Source of the DNA: Formosa haliotis
GTDB lineage: Bacteria; Bacteroidota; Bacteroidia; Flavobacteriales; Flavobacteriaceae
Direction: 5' to 3'
Assembly: GCF_001685485.1 (NCBI RefSeq)
Contig: NZ_BDEL01000001.1
Coordinates: 310,001-374,000, forward strand
DNA length: 64,000 nt
The notes under the pieces were generated by a model, which was not told the DNA's origin, did no database searches, and was given only the letters and a program-made list of their open reading frames with translations. Positions 42,299 through 50,793 of this stretch are shown here, piece by piece. The position numbers and the translations under genes are program-made. The number at the start of each line of letters is the position of its first letter. The stretch's first letter is position 1.

Positions 42299-42943
42299 TT
42301 GAATATTATAATTATTCTGGGTATTATTTTTTTTCCACTAGTTTTTGCTCTATACTACTCTAAGAAGGAGAAAAAGCGAGATGAAAAAAAGATTATAAGA
42401 ATAAGGCCTCATAGAGGGTACATGCTATTATTAATATTAGTCCAATTTTGTTGGTTTGCTATAGGAATGACTATTTTATTTTTTTCAGTAAAAGGAATAA
42501 TTAAAATAGTACTTTATGATTACTCTTTGCCAACATTATTTGGGTTAATTATTCTGTCAATTCTGGCTTTCTTTAGTGTTTTTATGATTCCATTTTTTTT
42601 AGTGCTTGTAAATCATTTATGGGTCGATTTGAATAAAAATATGTATTACAACGTAGAAGAAAAAATACTAAACATTGATGGAAATGCAATTAATTTATTG
42701 TCGGACACTCTAAGAATTACTATTTACAAACCAACACTTTGGATTATTAATCCAATTGTATCCAATAATTTGCGATGGAAAAATTATGATCTGAATAGAA
42801 AAATTGAATTTTCAGATCATTTTAAAACTTTTGAAATATCAAAACTGAATTATATTCCTAATGACTTAAATCAAATGATTCTAAAGAATAAAAATTTGAA
42901 AATTATCCGAAAAAAATTTAATTGGATGAAGCCTGGACTTTAG
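42299..42943 (+). CDS. Uncharacterised membrane protein (TTG start)
   Basis: 214 residues. The likely start is TTG at 42299, because the first encoded segment (MNIIIILGIIFFPLVFALYY) is a membrane helix and no ATG lies in frame before residue 42. Two more hydrophobic helices are at about residues 42-70 and 80-110, then a soluble, Lys/Asn-rich C-terminal domain of about 95 residues. AT-rich codon use. No domain recognised. Its last four bases overlap the end of the convergent phosphodiesterase gene, so the two transcripts must run into one another. Confidence 0.6.
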   Translation: MNIIIILGIIFFPLVFALYYSKKEKKRDEKKIIRIRPHRGYMLLLILVQFCWFAIGMTILFFSVKGIIKIVLYDYSLPTLFGLIILSILAFFSVFMIPFFLVLVNHLWVDLNKNMYYNVEEKILNIDGNAINLLSDTLRITIYKPTLWIINPIVSNNLRWKNYDLNRKIEFSDHFKTFEISKLNYIPNDLNQMILKNKNLKIIRKKFNWMKPGL

Positions 42944-43893
42944 AACTCCAATTTCTCACCCTGTTCAGGGAAAATTAAATTTAAACCCAAATCGTTTTGA
43001 TCTTGTAATTGCTTTTTTATCGCTGTCATATTTTCAACAGGAAGTTTTAAATGCGTAATTATAGTATTAAAACCAGTTAGCGCTTTTTTACCTGTTAAAT
43101 CCTGTAAGACTTTGAGTTCTTTATAAAACCAATTTGGGGTTAAGTGCCCAAATAAAGCGGTGTCTGCTTGATGATTCGGGAAAGAAACTTCAATAAACAT
43201 GGCACGTAATTTTTTGCTTTTTATTAGTGGAGCAATCACTTTCCAAAGATTTTTAAGGTCGGCGCTTTTTTCAATGGCATCAGGGCCAGTATCTCCTAAA
43301 TATAAAATATAATCCTCGTTTTTTCGAATTAAGAAAGCTGTGCTTCTAAACGGATTAACATGACTAAGAGGAAATGGGGTTACCCACATATCGGTATTTG
43401 AAATCGGAATTTCTTCTAAAAGATTTAAGGTTTTAAAATGATAGCGTTTAATTTGAAATCCAGGACCTTCATCTCCAAAATTAGCCCAAGTTTCGCCATT
43501 AAAATAATGATTTTGCATCATGGCCATGCATTCTTGTGTAGCATATATTGTTTTGGGTGAATCGGCAGGAGAATTAATAATAAGGCCAGACACATGATCT
43601 AAATGCGCATGTGAGATTAAATAACCTTTTATATAATCTTGTAAAACTGTAGATGTTGGAACATTGAAAACCTTGTTAGCAACCGACTTTTCAATGCCAG
43701 CATGAATTGTACCGGCATCTAAACATACATATTTTGAGGATTGAATAGGGGCGACTAAATATGCAGATAAATTACTCTCATCCACACCTCCTTTTACACC
43801 TAAAGGAACAACTTGAAATACTGGTGATTGTTGAGCGAAAAGGGTGTTGCAGCCAATAAAAAAACAACATAGGTAGTAAACAAAAGATTTCAT
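42940..43893 (-). CDS. Exported class II cyclic-nucleotide phosphodiesterase (MBL fold)
   Basis: 317 residues. A signal peptide covers about residues 1-20 (SFVYYLCCFFIGCNTLFA/QQ). The PDE class II pattern is clear: VVPLGVKGGVDESNLSAYL, CLDAGT, then the metal-binding LISHAHLDHVSGLIINSP, TPFPLSHVNP, and LYLGDTGPD. This is the CpdP/PDE1 metallo-beta-lactamase family that hydrolyses cAMP or cGMP. Export to the periplasm, as in Vibrio CpdP, would mean it degrades extracellular cyclic nucleotides or acts on another phosphodiester. It ends by overlapping a convergent gene by four bases. Confidence 0.85.
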   Translation of the reverse strand: MKSFVYYLCCFFIGCNTLFAQQSPVFQVVPLGVKGGVDESNLSAYLVAPIQSSKYVCLDAGTIHAGIEKSVANKVFNVPTSTVLQDYIKGYLISHAHLDHVSGLIINSPADSPKTIYATQECMAMMQNHYFNGETWANFGDEGPGFQIKRYHFKTLNLLEEIPISNTDMWVTPFPLSHVNPFRSTAFLIRKNEDYILYLGDTGPDAIEKSADLKNLWKVIAPLIKSKKLRAMFIEVSFPNHQADTALFGHLTPNWFYKELKVLQDLTGKKALTGFNTIITHLKLPVENMTAIKKQLQDQNDLGLNLIFPEQGEKLEF

Positions 43894-43936
43894 TTAAGAA
43901 TAAGTTTATAGTTTATCAATCCCTTAAACGGTACAT

Positions 43937-44311
43937 TTAATCAAGTAGCTTAATATCTTCGATAGTAGCCGTTTCATCGCAGTTTTTTACAATTAATGCA
44001 ATGGTTTTTTTGTTTAAAGTACCATCTAAATAATATGTTTTACATGGTGTAGTGTGTGTTTCACTTTTAGAGAAATTAACATCACCTTTTCTTAAAACAT
44101 GATTAATTATAATAGTATCCAGCTGTTTTTCCTGAATTATGTGTTTAGCTGTCTCACTGTACTCAATATGTTTTGTGTTGATGTTTTTAATTACGCGAGC
44201 ATCGAGACCATAACTACAGGAGGTTTTTTTTCCACTTAAAAAAAATGCTAATACTATAAATCCTATCGAAAATCCACCAAGGTAATATCCAAATCGTTGT
44301 AAAACTGTCAT
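43937..44311 (-). CDS. Small membrane-anchored protein downstream of ald (possibly DUF4258)
   Basis: 124 residues. One N-terminal membrane helix (about residues 7-26, YYLGGFSIGFIVLAFFL), then a periplasmic domain with three cysteines (KKTSCSYG, TTPCKTY, VKNCDETA) and the stretch KHIIQEKQLDTIIINHVL followed by RKGDVNFSKSET. I recall flavobacterial homologues labelled DUF4258, but this assignment is uncertain. It starts one base after the ald stop, so it is translated with alanine dehydrogenase. Function unknown. Confidence 0.7.
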   Translation of the reverse strand: MTVLQRFGYYLGGFSIGFIVLAFFLSGKKTSCSYGLDARVIKNINTKHIEYSETAKHIIQEKQLDTIIINHVLRKGDVNFSKSETHTTPCKTYYLDGTLNKKTIALIVKNCDETATIEDIKLLD

Positions 44312-45511
44312 TTAAAAGATTAAAAGATTAATATCACTGTGTTTTAAGTTAAACCATTCTCCAACGGAGCGGTTTGTTAAAATACCGTGGTAAAAGTACA
44401 ATCCATTTTTCAATCCTTTCTCAAATCTTAAAGAATTTTCTAATCCGCCTTCTTCGGCAATTTTTAATAGGTATGGAGTAAATATATTACTAATTGATAC
44501 CGAGGCTGTTCTAGAAAATCGTGCTGGAATATTAGGGACACAATAATGTATAACCCCGTGTTTATTAAAGGTAGGAATTTTATGAGAAGTGACTTCGCTC
44601 GTTTCAAAACATCCGCCCATATCGATACTAACATCCATAATTACAGAGCCTTTTTTCATAGATTCTACCATGGTTTCGGTTACTATAATTGGAGATCTCG
44701 ATTTTCCACGAACGGCACCAATAGCTACGTCGCAACGTTTTAAAGCTTTAGTTAAGTTTTTGGGCTGAAAAGTAGATGTATAAATGGGACGCCCCAAGTT
44801 GGTTTGAATCCTTCTTAATTTTGAAATAGAATTATCGAATACCTTAACATTGGCTCCAAGACCAATAGCACTTCGAGCAGCGAATTCTCCAACAGTTCCA
44901 GCTCCTAAAATCACAACTTCTACTGGTGGAACACCGCAAATATTACCAAACAATAAACCATTTCCTTGATTTATATTAGATAGCAATTCTGCTGCAATAA
45001 TCACAGCTCCTGTACCTGCTATTTCACTTAAAGAACGTACAGCTGGGTAATGCCCGTCGTCGTCTCTAATAAATTCGAAAGCTAGGGCTGTGATACGTTT
45101 TGCTGCTAATGCTTCAAAATATTTTTTATGTTGCGTTTTTAATTGTAGCGCAGAAATTAAGATGGTTTGCGGGTTAATAAGATTGATTTGGTCTAGAGTA
45201 GGAGGTTCTACTTTTAATATCATAGGGCACGAAAAAACCTTTGCGGTATCTTTAGTGATTTCGGCACCTGCTTCGCTGTAATCGCGGTCCGTAAAATTAG
45301 ATCCTAATCCAGCACCCGACTCCATTAAGACTCTGTGTCCGTTACTTATTAAGGCCGAAACAGCATCTGGCGTTAAACAAACACGTTTTTCTTGATATGC
45401 GGTTTCTTTAGGAATACCAATAAATAAATTGCCTTTATTTTTTAGAATCTCTAGTGTTTCTTCTTGTGGAATTAACTGCTGATACGTAAACGGAGAAAAT
45501 GATTTAGACAT
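44312..45511 (-). CDS. ald: Alanine dehydrogenase
   Basis: 399 residues. N-terminal substrate domain: FIGIPKETAYQEKRVCLTPD, then HRVLMESGAGLGSNFTDRDY with conserved Lys and His positions. NAD-binding Rossmann motif VVILGAGTVGEFAARSAIGLG (about residues 195-215), and MDVSIDMGGCFETSE with the catalytic Asp. It interconverts L-alanine and pyruvate plus ammonia with NAD. Slightly longer than the usual 370 owing to the N-terminal extension (SFSPFTYQQLIPQEETLEIL), typical of the Bacteroidota form. First gene of a pair with the small membrane protein. Confidence 0.92.
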   Translation of the reverse strand: MSKSFSPFTYQQLIPQEETLEILKNKGNLFIGIPKETAYQEKRVCLTPDAVSALISNGHRVLMESGAGLGSNFTDRDYSEAGAEITKDTAKVFSCPMILKVEPPTLDQINLINPQTILISALQLKTQHKKYFEALAAKRITALAFEFIRDDDGHYPAVRSLSEIAGTGAVIIAAELLSNINQGNGLLFGNICGVPPVEVVILGAGTVGEFAARSAIGLGANVKVFDNSISKLRRIQTNLGRPIYTSTFQPKNLTKALKRCDVAIGAVRGKSRSPIIVTETMVESMKKGSVIMDVSIDMGGCFETSEVTSHKIPTFNKHGVIHYCVPNIPARFSRTASVSISNIFTPYLLKIAEEGGLENSLRFEKGLKNGLYFYHGILTNRSVGEWFNLKHSDINLLIF

Positions 45512-45574
45512 ATTTTAGACCCTCTTAGAAAGTAGTCAAATTACAAATAATATTTTGATTGCTTAAAAGTAATT

Positions 45575-46117
45575 TTAAAAATAATCTTTTAGTCTTTCCA
45601 TAAATCCTTTAGGCGAAATTTTGAATTCATCTTCTAATTCTTGAAGAGATTGATCTACAGTATTTACTTTGTCAAAAATTTTAGCTCGTATTAAATAAAT
45701 AGATGGAATGATTATCGCCATAATAGGAATTAAGTAAAAAATTTGATTACTATCGACATATTGTAAATCGTCATTTAATATGGTAAATATTTGAAAGCTG
45801 AACATAGCTATTGGAACAAGTAATACATGGTACCACCAATGACGGCACGTAAAAAACCAAACGAAAAATAATAATAATGGAATTATTTTACTTGTCAATG
45901 TCCACGCTACGACATAAATACTGCCATAAAATTTACTGTCATATGTAAATAAAAAAGTGTTCCAAACCTTAATGTCTGGAACACTTTCGTATAAATAAAA
46001 GAAATATGGAGTAGCAGCTATAAAAGTTGCAATAATACTCCCTATTATTAAACTTTTATTATCCGTGCGTTGGAACTTTGATTCTCCATCTTTCGATTTG
46101 TGGCGCTTGTTGGTCAT
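45575..46117 (-). CDS. Four-helix membrane protein overlapping a micropeptide gene
   Basis: 180 residues. Charged N-terminus (TNKRHKSKDGESKFQRTDNK), then about four hydrophobic helices (residues about 24-42, 62-80, 88-110, 122-145) and a soluble acidic/basic tail (SLQELEDEFKISPKGFMERL). The start overlaps by 59 bases, in another frame, the end of a 47-codon exported peptide gene at 46059-46202. No other in-frame ATG exists before the first helix, so the overlap looks genuine. No domain recognised. The pairing suggests the membrane protein may handle or respond to the peptide, but that is inference. Confidence 0.7.
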   Translation of the reverse strand: MTNKRHKSKDGESKFQRTDNKSLIIGSIIATFIAATPYFFYLYESVPDIKVWNTFLFTYDSKFYGSIYVVAWTLTSKIIPLLLFFVWFFTCRHWWYHVLLVPIAMFSFQIFTILNDDLQYVDSNQIFYLIPIMAIIIPSIYLIRAKIFDKVNTVDQSLQELEDEFKISPKGFMERLKDYF

Positions 46118-46202
46118 CTAAATTAATAAGGTTTGATGCTTGAGCTGTAAATAACATGCCTCCAAAAATCGCCATGGCGATAACGTACTTTTTAGTTTTC
46201 AT
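46059..46202 (-). CDS. Short exported peptide (47 aa) overlapping the next gene
   Basis: 47 codons, ATG at 46202, TAA at 46059-46061. The start encodes MKTKKYVIAMAIFGG and the product ends WRIKVPTHG. The first 20 or so residues form a signal peptide (basic n-region, hydrophobic core, AQA before the predicted cleavage), leaving a mature peptide of about 26 residues, SNLINLDDQQAPQIERWRI and a short tail, with a Gln/Asp-rich middle and basic end. No cysteines and no lipobox. Its last 59 bases also encode the beginning of the membrane protein in another frame, and it lies in the same transcript. Not recognised; too short for routine gene calling. Confidence 0.6.
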   Translation of the reverse strand: MKTKKYVIAMAIFGGMLFTAQASNLINLDDQQAPQIERWRIKVPTHG

Positions 46203-46384
46203 AATTTTAAGGGATTTAATTAATTAATGATTCAAATATATAGAATGCATTTATAAAAAAACGACCCAAATGTTAAAATTATGTTAAAATTAACTATTTT
46301 GGTGCAAGTGCATTACGGGAAAACCGTACTTCTTTAAGTTTTAGACTAAAAAGTCAACTTAAATACTGCTCAAGCGCTATATTT

Positions 46385-46804
46385 TCAATTTTTATTAAAT
46401 GTTATTTTTCTAGTTTCAGTATCTAAACTTTCAATTTTTAAACGATTACAAGGCTCGTTAGATAATATATTTTTAACCTGATCTGGCCATTCTATAAATA
46501 TCCATTCTTTAGAATCTAAATAATCTTCAATTCCAAAGTTGTATGCCTCTTCTTCATCCTTCAATCGGTAAAAGTCAAAATGATATACCAAACCTTCATT
46601 AATACTATATTCATTTACAATAGAAAAAGTAGGGCTACTAACATCGTCCTTGCAGCCTAGTAATTTAACTAAAGCTTTAATCAAGGTTGTTTTACCAGCT
46701 CCCATGTCTCCATAAAATAATATGGTTTTAGATGTTGCTGTTTCAAGTATTTGTTTGGCAACAACTTCTAAATCATTTATATGGTATTCTCGAGTATTTA
46801 ACAT
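46385..46804 (-). CDS. tsaE: tRNA threonylcarbamoyladenosine biosynthesis ATPase TsaE
   Basis: 139 residues. P-loop LFYGDMGAGKTTLIKAL (about residues 30-46), then the family motif SSPTFSIVNEY and the HFDFYRLKDEEEAYNFGIED region with the second conserved acidic patch, ending IEWPDQ. TsaE energises the TsaBD complex that makes t6A37 in ANN-reading tRNAs. Length is usual. It lies 86 bases downstream of porX on the same strand, an arrangement I recall in other flavobacteria. Confidence 0.94.
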   Translation of the reverse strand: MLNTREYHINDLEVVAKQILETATSKTILFYGDMGAGKTTLIKALVKLLGCKDDVSSPTFSIVNEYSINEGLVYHFDFYRLKDEEEAYNFGIEDYLDSKEWIFIEWPDQVKNILSNEPCNRLKIESLDTETRKITFNKN

Positions 46805-46890
46805 AGTATATATGCAATTATAAGTAATAAAAACTAAAATTACTAATGATTTATTTAGATGATAATTGTATTAATAATTTCGCAAAGTAA

Positions 46891-48444
46891 TTATTTTGGG
46901 TTTAAAACTACAAATGGAATTATCATTTCTTCTAATGAAACACCTCCATGCTGATAGGTGTTTCTGAAATAACTCACGTAGTGATTGTAGTTATTAGGAT
47001 AAGCAAAAAACAAATCATTTTTAGCAAATATAAAAGAACTACTCATAGTTATACTTGGTAAATGTACCGATTTAGGATTTTTTATTTCCAAAACATCTTT
47101 AGATTCGTAAGTTAGGCTTCGTCCTGTTTTATAACGAAGATTTAAACTCGTATCGCGATCGCCAACCACCTTAGAAGGGTTTTTTACGTTTATTGTTCCG
47201 TGATCTGTAGTTAATATCAATTTAAATCCGAGTTGCTGCGCTTGTTGAATGATTTCGAATAATGGTGAGTTTTTAAACCAGCTTTGCGTTAAGGAACGGT
47301 AAGCCTTATCGTTCGAAGCCAATTCTTTTACAACATCCATTTCGGTTTTGGCGTGAGAAAGCATATCTACAAAATTATAAACAACCACAGTAAGATCGTT
47401 ATCTTTCATCGATCTAAAATTATCTACAAGCTTTTTCCCAGTTTTTAAATTCGTGATTTTGTGATACTCTGTGACCAGATTTTGTAAGCCTAGACGTTTC
47501 ATTTGGGCCTGTAAAAATTCGGCTTCAAATAAATTCTTTCCACCATCGTCGGTATCGTTTTTCCAATATTCAGGATGAAGTTTCTCCATATCACTTGGCA
47601 TAAGCCCTGAGAAAATAGCATTTCTTGCGTATTGTGTTGCTGTTGGTAAAATGCTATAAAACGGAATTTCGGCTTCCTTTTTATAATGGTTTAATATAAA
47701 AGGTTCGAAGGCTTTCCATTGGTCGTACCTTAAATTATCTATAACAACGAGTAAGGTTGGCTGCTCTTTACTTAGTTGTGGAACAACTTTTTCTTTAAAT
47801 AAGGTATGCGACATTATTGGAGCATCTGTACCAGCTTCGAACCAATTTTGATATTGTTTACCTATAAATTTGCCAAACAGAGCGTTGGCTTCGGTTTTTT
47901 GAGATTCTAAAATTTCGAACATGCCTGCATCTTCAATATTTTCAAGCTGAATTTCCCAATACACTAATTTTTGATAGAGGTTTGCCCAGTCTTCAAAAGT
48001 ATTAACCATGGCTAAATCCATCGCAATTTTTCTGAATTCTTGCTGGTAGTTCGATGTGGTTTTTTCTGAAATTAATCGTGAATGATCTAAATTCTTTTTT
48101 AAACTTAAAAGAATCTGATTTGGGTTTACAGGCTTTATAAGGTAATCGGCAATTTTGTTACCAATAGCTTCTTCCATGATATATTCTTCCTCACTTTTAG
48201 TAATCATAACCACAGGTAAGGTATTGTCTAGCTCCTTAATTTCATTTAAAGTTTCTAAACCTGTTAAGCCTGGCATATTTTCATCAAGAAAAACAATGTC
48301 GAATTTTTTAGTTTCTAATACCTCAAGTGCTTCAGATCCGCTAGTACATTTTGTAACCGAATAATTTTTTTTCTCTAAAAATAGAATGTGTGGTTTAAGT
48401 AAATCAATTTCATCATCAACCCAAAGTATATTTATGTTATTCAT
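46891..48444 (-). CDS. porX: PorX-type response regulator with PglZ phosphodiesterase domain
   Basis: 517 residues. The N-terminal receiver domain has the acidic pair DDE at 10-12, phospho-acceptor Asp54 in FLDENMPG, Thr in MITKS and Lys in LIKPVNP. A helical linker follows (about residues 125-215). The rest is a PglZ/alkaline-phosphatase-like domain with VVIDNLRYDQWKAF (first metal Asp), TATQYARNAIFSG (the Thr nucleophile position), YNFVDMLSHAKTE and LTTDHGTINVKNPS. This matches PorX, which with the sensor PorY controls the type IX secretion system, and whose PglZ domain has phosphodiesterase activity. porY is not in this window. Divergent from the HD hydrolase gene. Confidence 0.93.
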   Translation of the reverse strand: MNNINILWVDDEIDLLKPHILFLEKKNYSVTKCTSGSEALEVLETKKFDIVFLDENMPGLTGLETLNEIKELDNTLPVVMITKSEEEYIMEEAIGNKIADYLIKPVNPNQILLSLKKNLDHSRLISEKTTSNYQQEFRKIAMDLAMVNTFEDWANLYQKLVYWEIQLENIEDAGMFEILESQKTEANALFGKFIGKQYQNWFEAGTDAPIMSHTLFKEKVVPQLSKEQPTLLVVIDNLRYDQWKAFEPFILNHYKKEAEIPFYSILPTATQYARNAIFSGLMPSDMEKLHPEYWKNDTDDGGKNLFEAEFLQAQMKRLGLQNLVTEYHKITNLKTGKKLVDNFRSMKDNDLTVVVYNFVDMLSHAKTEMDVVKELASNDKAYRSLTQSWFKNSPLFEIIQQAQQLGFKLILTTDHGTINVKNPSKVVGDRDTSLNLRYKTGRSLTYESKDVLEIKNPKSVHLPSITMSSSFIFAKNDLFFAYPNNYNHYVSYFRNTYQHGGVSLEEMIIPFVVLNPK

Positions 48445-48522
48445 ATCGTTATATTTGTAATGTTTTTGTGATTTTTTAATATGTTTTTAGAAAATTATCT
48501 CAAGCAATTTTAAACTTACTAG

Positions 48523-49743
48523 ATGAATAAACTTAAAATATTAAACGATCCAATTTACGGATTTATTACCATACCAAATTCGTTAATTTTCGATTTAATT
48601 GAACATAAATATTTTCAGCGTTTAAGACGAATCACCCAAATGGGAATGTCTTATTTGGTTTATCCAGGCGCCCATCACACACGATTTCATCACGCAATAG
48701 GTTGTATGCATTTAATGCAGAAGGCTATTAATGTACTTCGTTTTAAAGGTGTTAGCATTTCAGATGAAGAAGAAACGGCTTTAAATATAGCCATCCTTTT
48801 ACACGATATTGGTCATGGTCCGTTTTCGCATGCCATGGAGCACAGTATAGTAAACAGTGTGTCTCACGAGCAGATTTCGCTGTTGTTTATGGAGCAATTA
48901 AACGATGAATTTAACGGAAGTTTAACGCTGGCCATTTCGATTTTTAAGGGTGAATACCACAGAAAATTTATGTATCAGTTAATTTCGTCACAATTAGATA
49001 TGGATCGCGCCGATTATTTAAAACGCGATAGTTTTTATACAGGAGTTGCAGAAGGAAATATTAATAGTGAGCGTTTAATAACCATGTTAAGTGTGGTGAA
49101 CGATGAATTGGTGGTGGAGTATAAAGGTATTTATAGCGTAGAAAAATTTCTTGTAGCCAGACGTTTAATGTATTGGCAAGTGTATTTACATAAAACGAGT
49201 GTGGTTGCCGAGCAATTGGTAATTCGTGTTTTAAAACGCGCTAAGGAATTATCGCATGATAAGGTAGAATTAAAAGCTAGTAGGGCATTATCATATTTTT
49301 TGACACACGAAATTAATGCTTCAAATTTTACTACAGAAACTTTAGACACCTTTTCTAAGTTAGATGATTACGATATTGTTTCGGCTATGAAAGAGTGGCA
49401 ATATCACGACGATTTTGTATTGCGTAACCTGTGCGAAATGATTTTAAATCGCGATTTGTTGAAAATCAAGTTAAAAAAGAAAAAAATAGGAAAAGATATT
49501 TTAAAGTCGCACCTCACAGATTTAATCTCTAGATGTGATATTAGTCAAGAAGAAGCCGAATATTTTGTATTTACGGGCGAATTAACCAATCAGGCTTATC
49601 AGCAAAAAGGTAAACAAATAAAAATAGTTTATAAATCGGGAAAGATAGAGGATATCGTTAAGGCTTCAGATCAATTAAATTTGAAAGCACTTTCAAAACC
49701 AGTGACTAAATATTATATATGTTATCCTAAAGCTAAACTTTAG
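48523..49743 (+). CDS. HD domain phosphohydrolase (dNTPase-like)
   Basis: 406 residues. HD superfamily motifs: RFHHAIGCMHLM (first His), LLHDIGHGPFSHAME (the HD pair plus following His), and the later Asp in QLDMDRADYLKRD. The start DPIYGFITIPNSLIFDLIEH and FQRLRRITQMG are typical of the COG1078/SAMHD1-like group, which hydrolyses dNTPs or related nucleotides. The substrate here is not determined. 24 bases before lpxD, so probably first gene of the lipid A operon. A TATATTTG box lies at 48450-48457. Confidence 0.9.
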   Translation: MNKLKILNDPIYGFITIPNSLIFDLIEHKYFQRLRRITQMGMSYLVYPGAHHTRFHHAIGCMHLMQKAINVLRFKGVSISDEEETALNIAILLHDIGHGPFSHAMEHSIVNSVSHEQISLLFMEQLNDEFNGSLTLAISIFKGEYHRKFMYQLISSQLDMDRADYLKRDSFYTGVAEGNINSERLITMLSVVNDELVVEYKGIYSVEKFLVARRLMYWQVYLHKTSVVAEQLVIRVLKRAKELSHDKVELKASRALSYFLTHEINASNFTTETLDTFSKLDDYDIVSAMKEWQYHDDFVLRNLCEMILNRDLLKIKLKKKKIGKDILKSHLTDLISRCDISQEEAEYFVFTGELTNQAYQQKGKQIKIVYKSGKIEDIVKASDQLNLKALSKPVTKYYICYPKAKL

Positions 49744-49754
49744 GACATTTTTCC

Positions 49755-49762
49755 TATTTTTG
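49755..49762 (+). promoter_or_regulatory. Near-leaderless -7 element before lpxD
   Basis: TATTTTTG, exact TAnnTTTG match, ending five bases before the lpxD ATG at 49768. It could let the lipid A genes be transcribed independently of the HD hydrolase gene. Confidence 0.4.
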
Positions 49763-49767
49763 CGACG

Positions 49768-50793
49768 ATGAAATTTACAGCAGAACAAATAGCAGGGATT
49801 TTAGAAGGAGAAGTGGTTGGTAATCCCAACGTAGAAGTTTCTACTTTATCTAAAATCGAAGAGGGTATTGAAGGTGCACTAACGTTTTTAGCAAATCCGA
49901 AATATACTTCATATATATATACAACAAAGGCATCTATTACGATTGTAAATAATACATTTAAGCCAGAACACGATATAAATACAACTCTAATAAAAGTGAA
50001 TGATGCATACAAAGCATTTTCAAAATTATTAGAATTTTATAACTCTGTGAAATTAAGTAAAGAAGGGATAGAACAACCTTCGTTTATTTCAAATTCTGCT
50101 AAACATGGTGAACACATATATATAGGAGCATTTACATATATAGGAGAAAATGTAAAGTTAGGGGATAACGTAAAGTTGTTTCCAAACACCTATATAGGCG
50201 ACAATGTAACGATAGGAAATAATACTACCATTTTTGCGGGATCTAAAGTGTATTCGGATTGTATTATAGGAAACGATTGTGTAATTCATTCCGGTTGCGT
50301 TATAGGTGCAGATGGTTTTGGATTTGCTCCAAATGAATTAGGTGAATATGAAAAAGTACCACAAATAGGAAATGTTATCTTAGAAGATTTCGTAGATATT
50401 GGTGCTGGTACAACTATAGATAGAGCTACATTAGGCTCTACAATTGTTAGACGTGGTGTGAAATTGGATAATCAAATTCAAATAGCACATAATGTTGAAA
50501 TTGGAAAAAACACCGTTATTGCTGCACAAACGGGAATAGCAGGTTCTACCAAAATAGGCGAAAATTGTCAAATTGGTGGACAAGTTGGAATTGTTGGACA
50601 TATTACAATTGGTAATCATGTTAAAATTCAGGCCCAATCTGGTATCAATAGAAATATAAAAGATTACGAAGTGCTTCAAGGCTCGCCCGCATTTAATTTG
50701 GGAGATTTTAGTAAATCTTATGTGCACTTTAAAAATTTGCCTAAACTAGTTAAAGAATTAAACGAAATAGAAAAAAATAATGGCGATAGTTAG
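49768..50793 (+). CDS. lpxD: UDP-3-O-(3-hydroxyacyl)glucosamine N-acyltransferase
   Basis: 341 residues. N-terminal UDP-binding domain (residues about 1-100, with [18 protein letters not shown]), then a left-handed beta-helix of hexapeptide repeats ([20 protein letters not shown] and further) containing the catalytic His in [14 protein letters not shown], then the C-terminal helix. It adds the second 3-hydroxyacyl chain to the lipid A precursor. Its end overlaps the LpxC/FabZ gene by 14 bases. A second lpxD-like gene lies at 53563. Confidence 0.93.
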   Translation: MKFTAEQIAGILEGEVVGNPNVEVSTLSKIEEGIEGALTFLANPKYTSYIYTTKASITIVNNTFKPEHDINTTLIKVNDAYKAFSKLLEFYNSVKLSKEGIEQPSFISNSAKHGEHIYIGAFTYIGENVKLGDNVKLFPNTYIGDNVTIGNNTTIFAGSKVYSDCIIGNDCVIHSGCVIGADGFGFAPNELGEYEKVPQIGNVILEDFVDIGAGTTIDRATLGSTIVRRGVKLDNQIQIAHNVEIGKNTVIAAQTGIAGSTKIGENCQIGGQVGIVGHITIGNHVKIQAQSGINRNIKDYEVLQGSPAFNLGDFSKSYVHFKNLPKLVKELNEIEKNNGDS

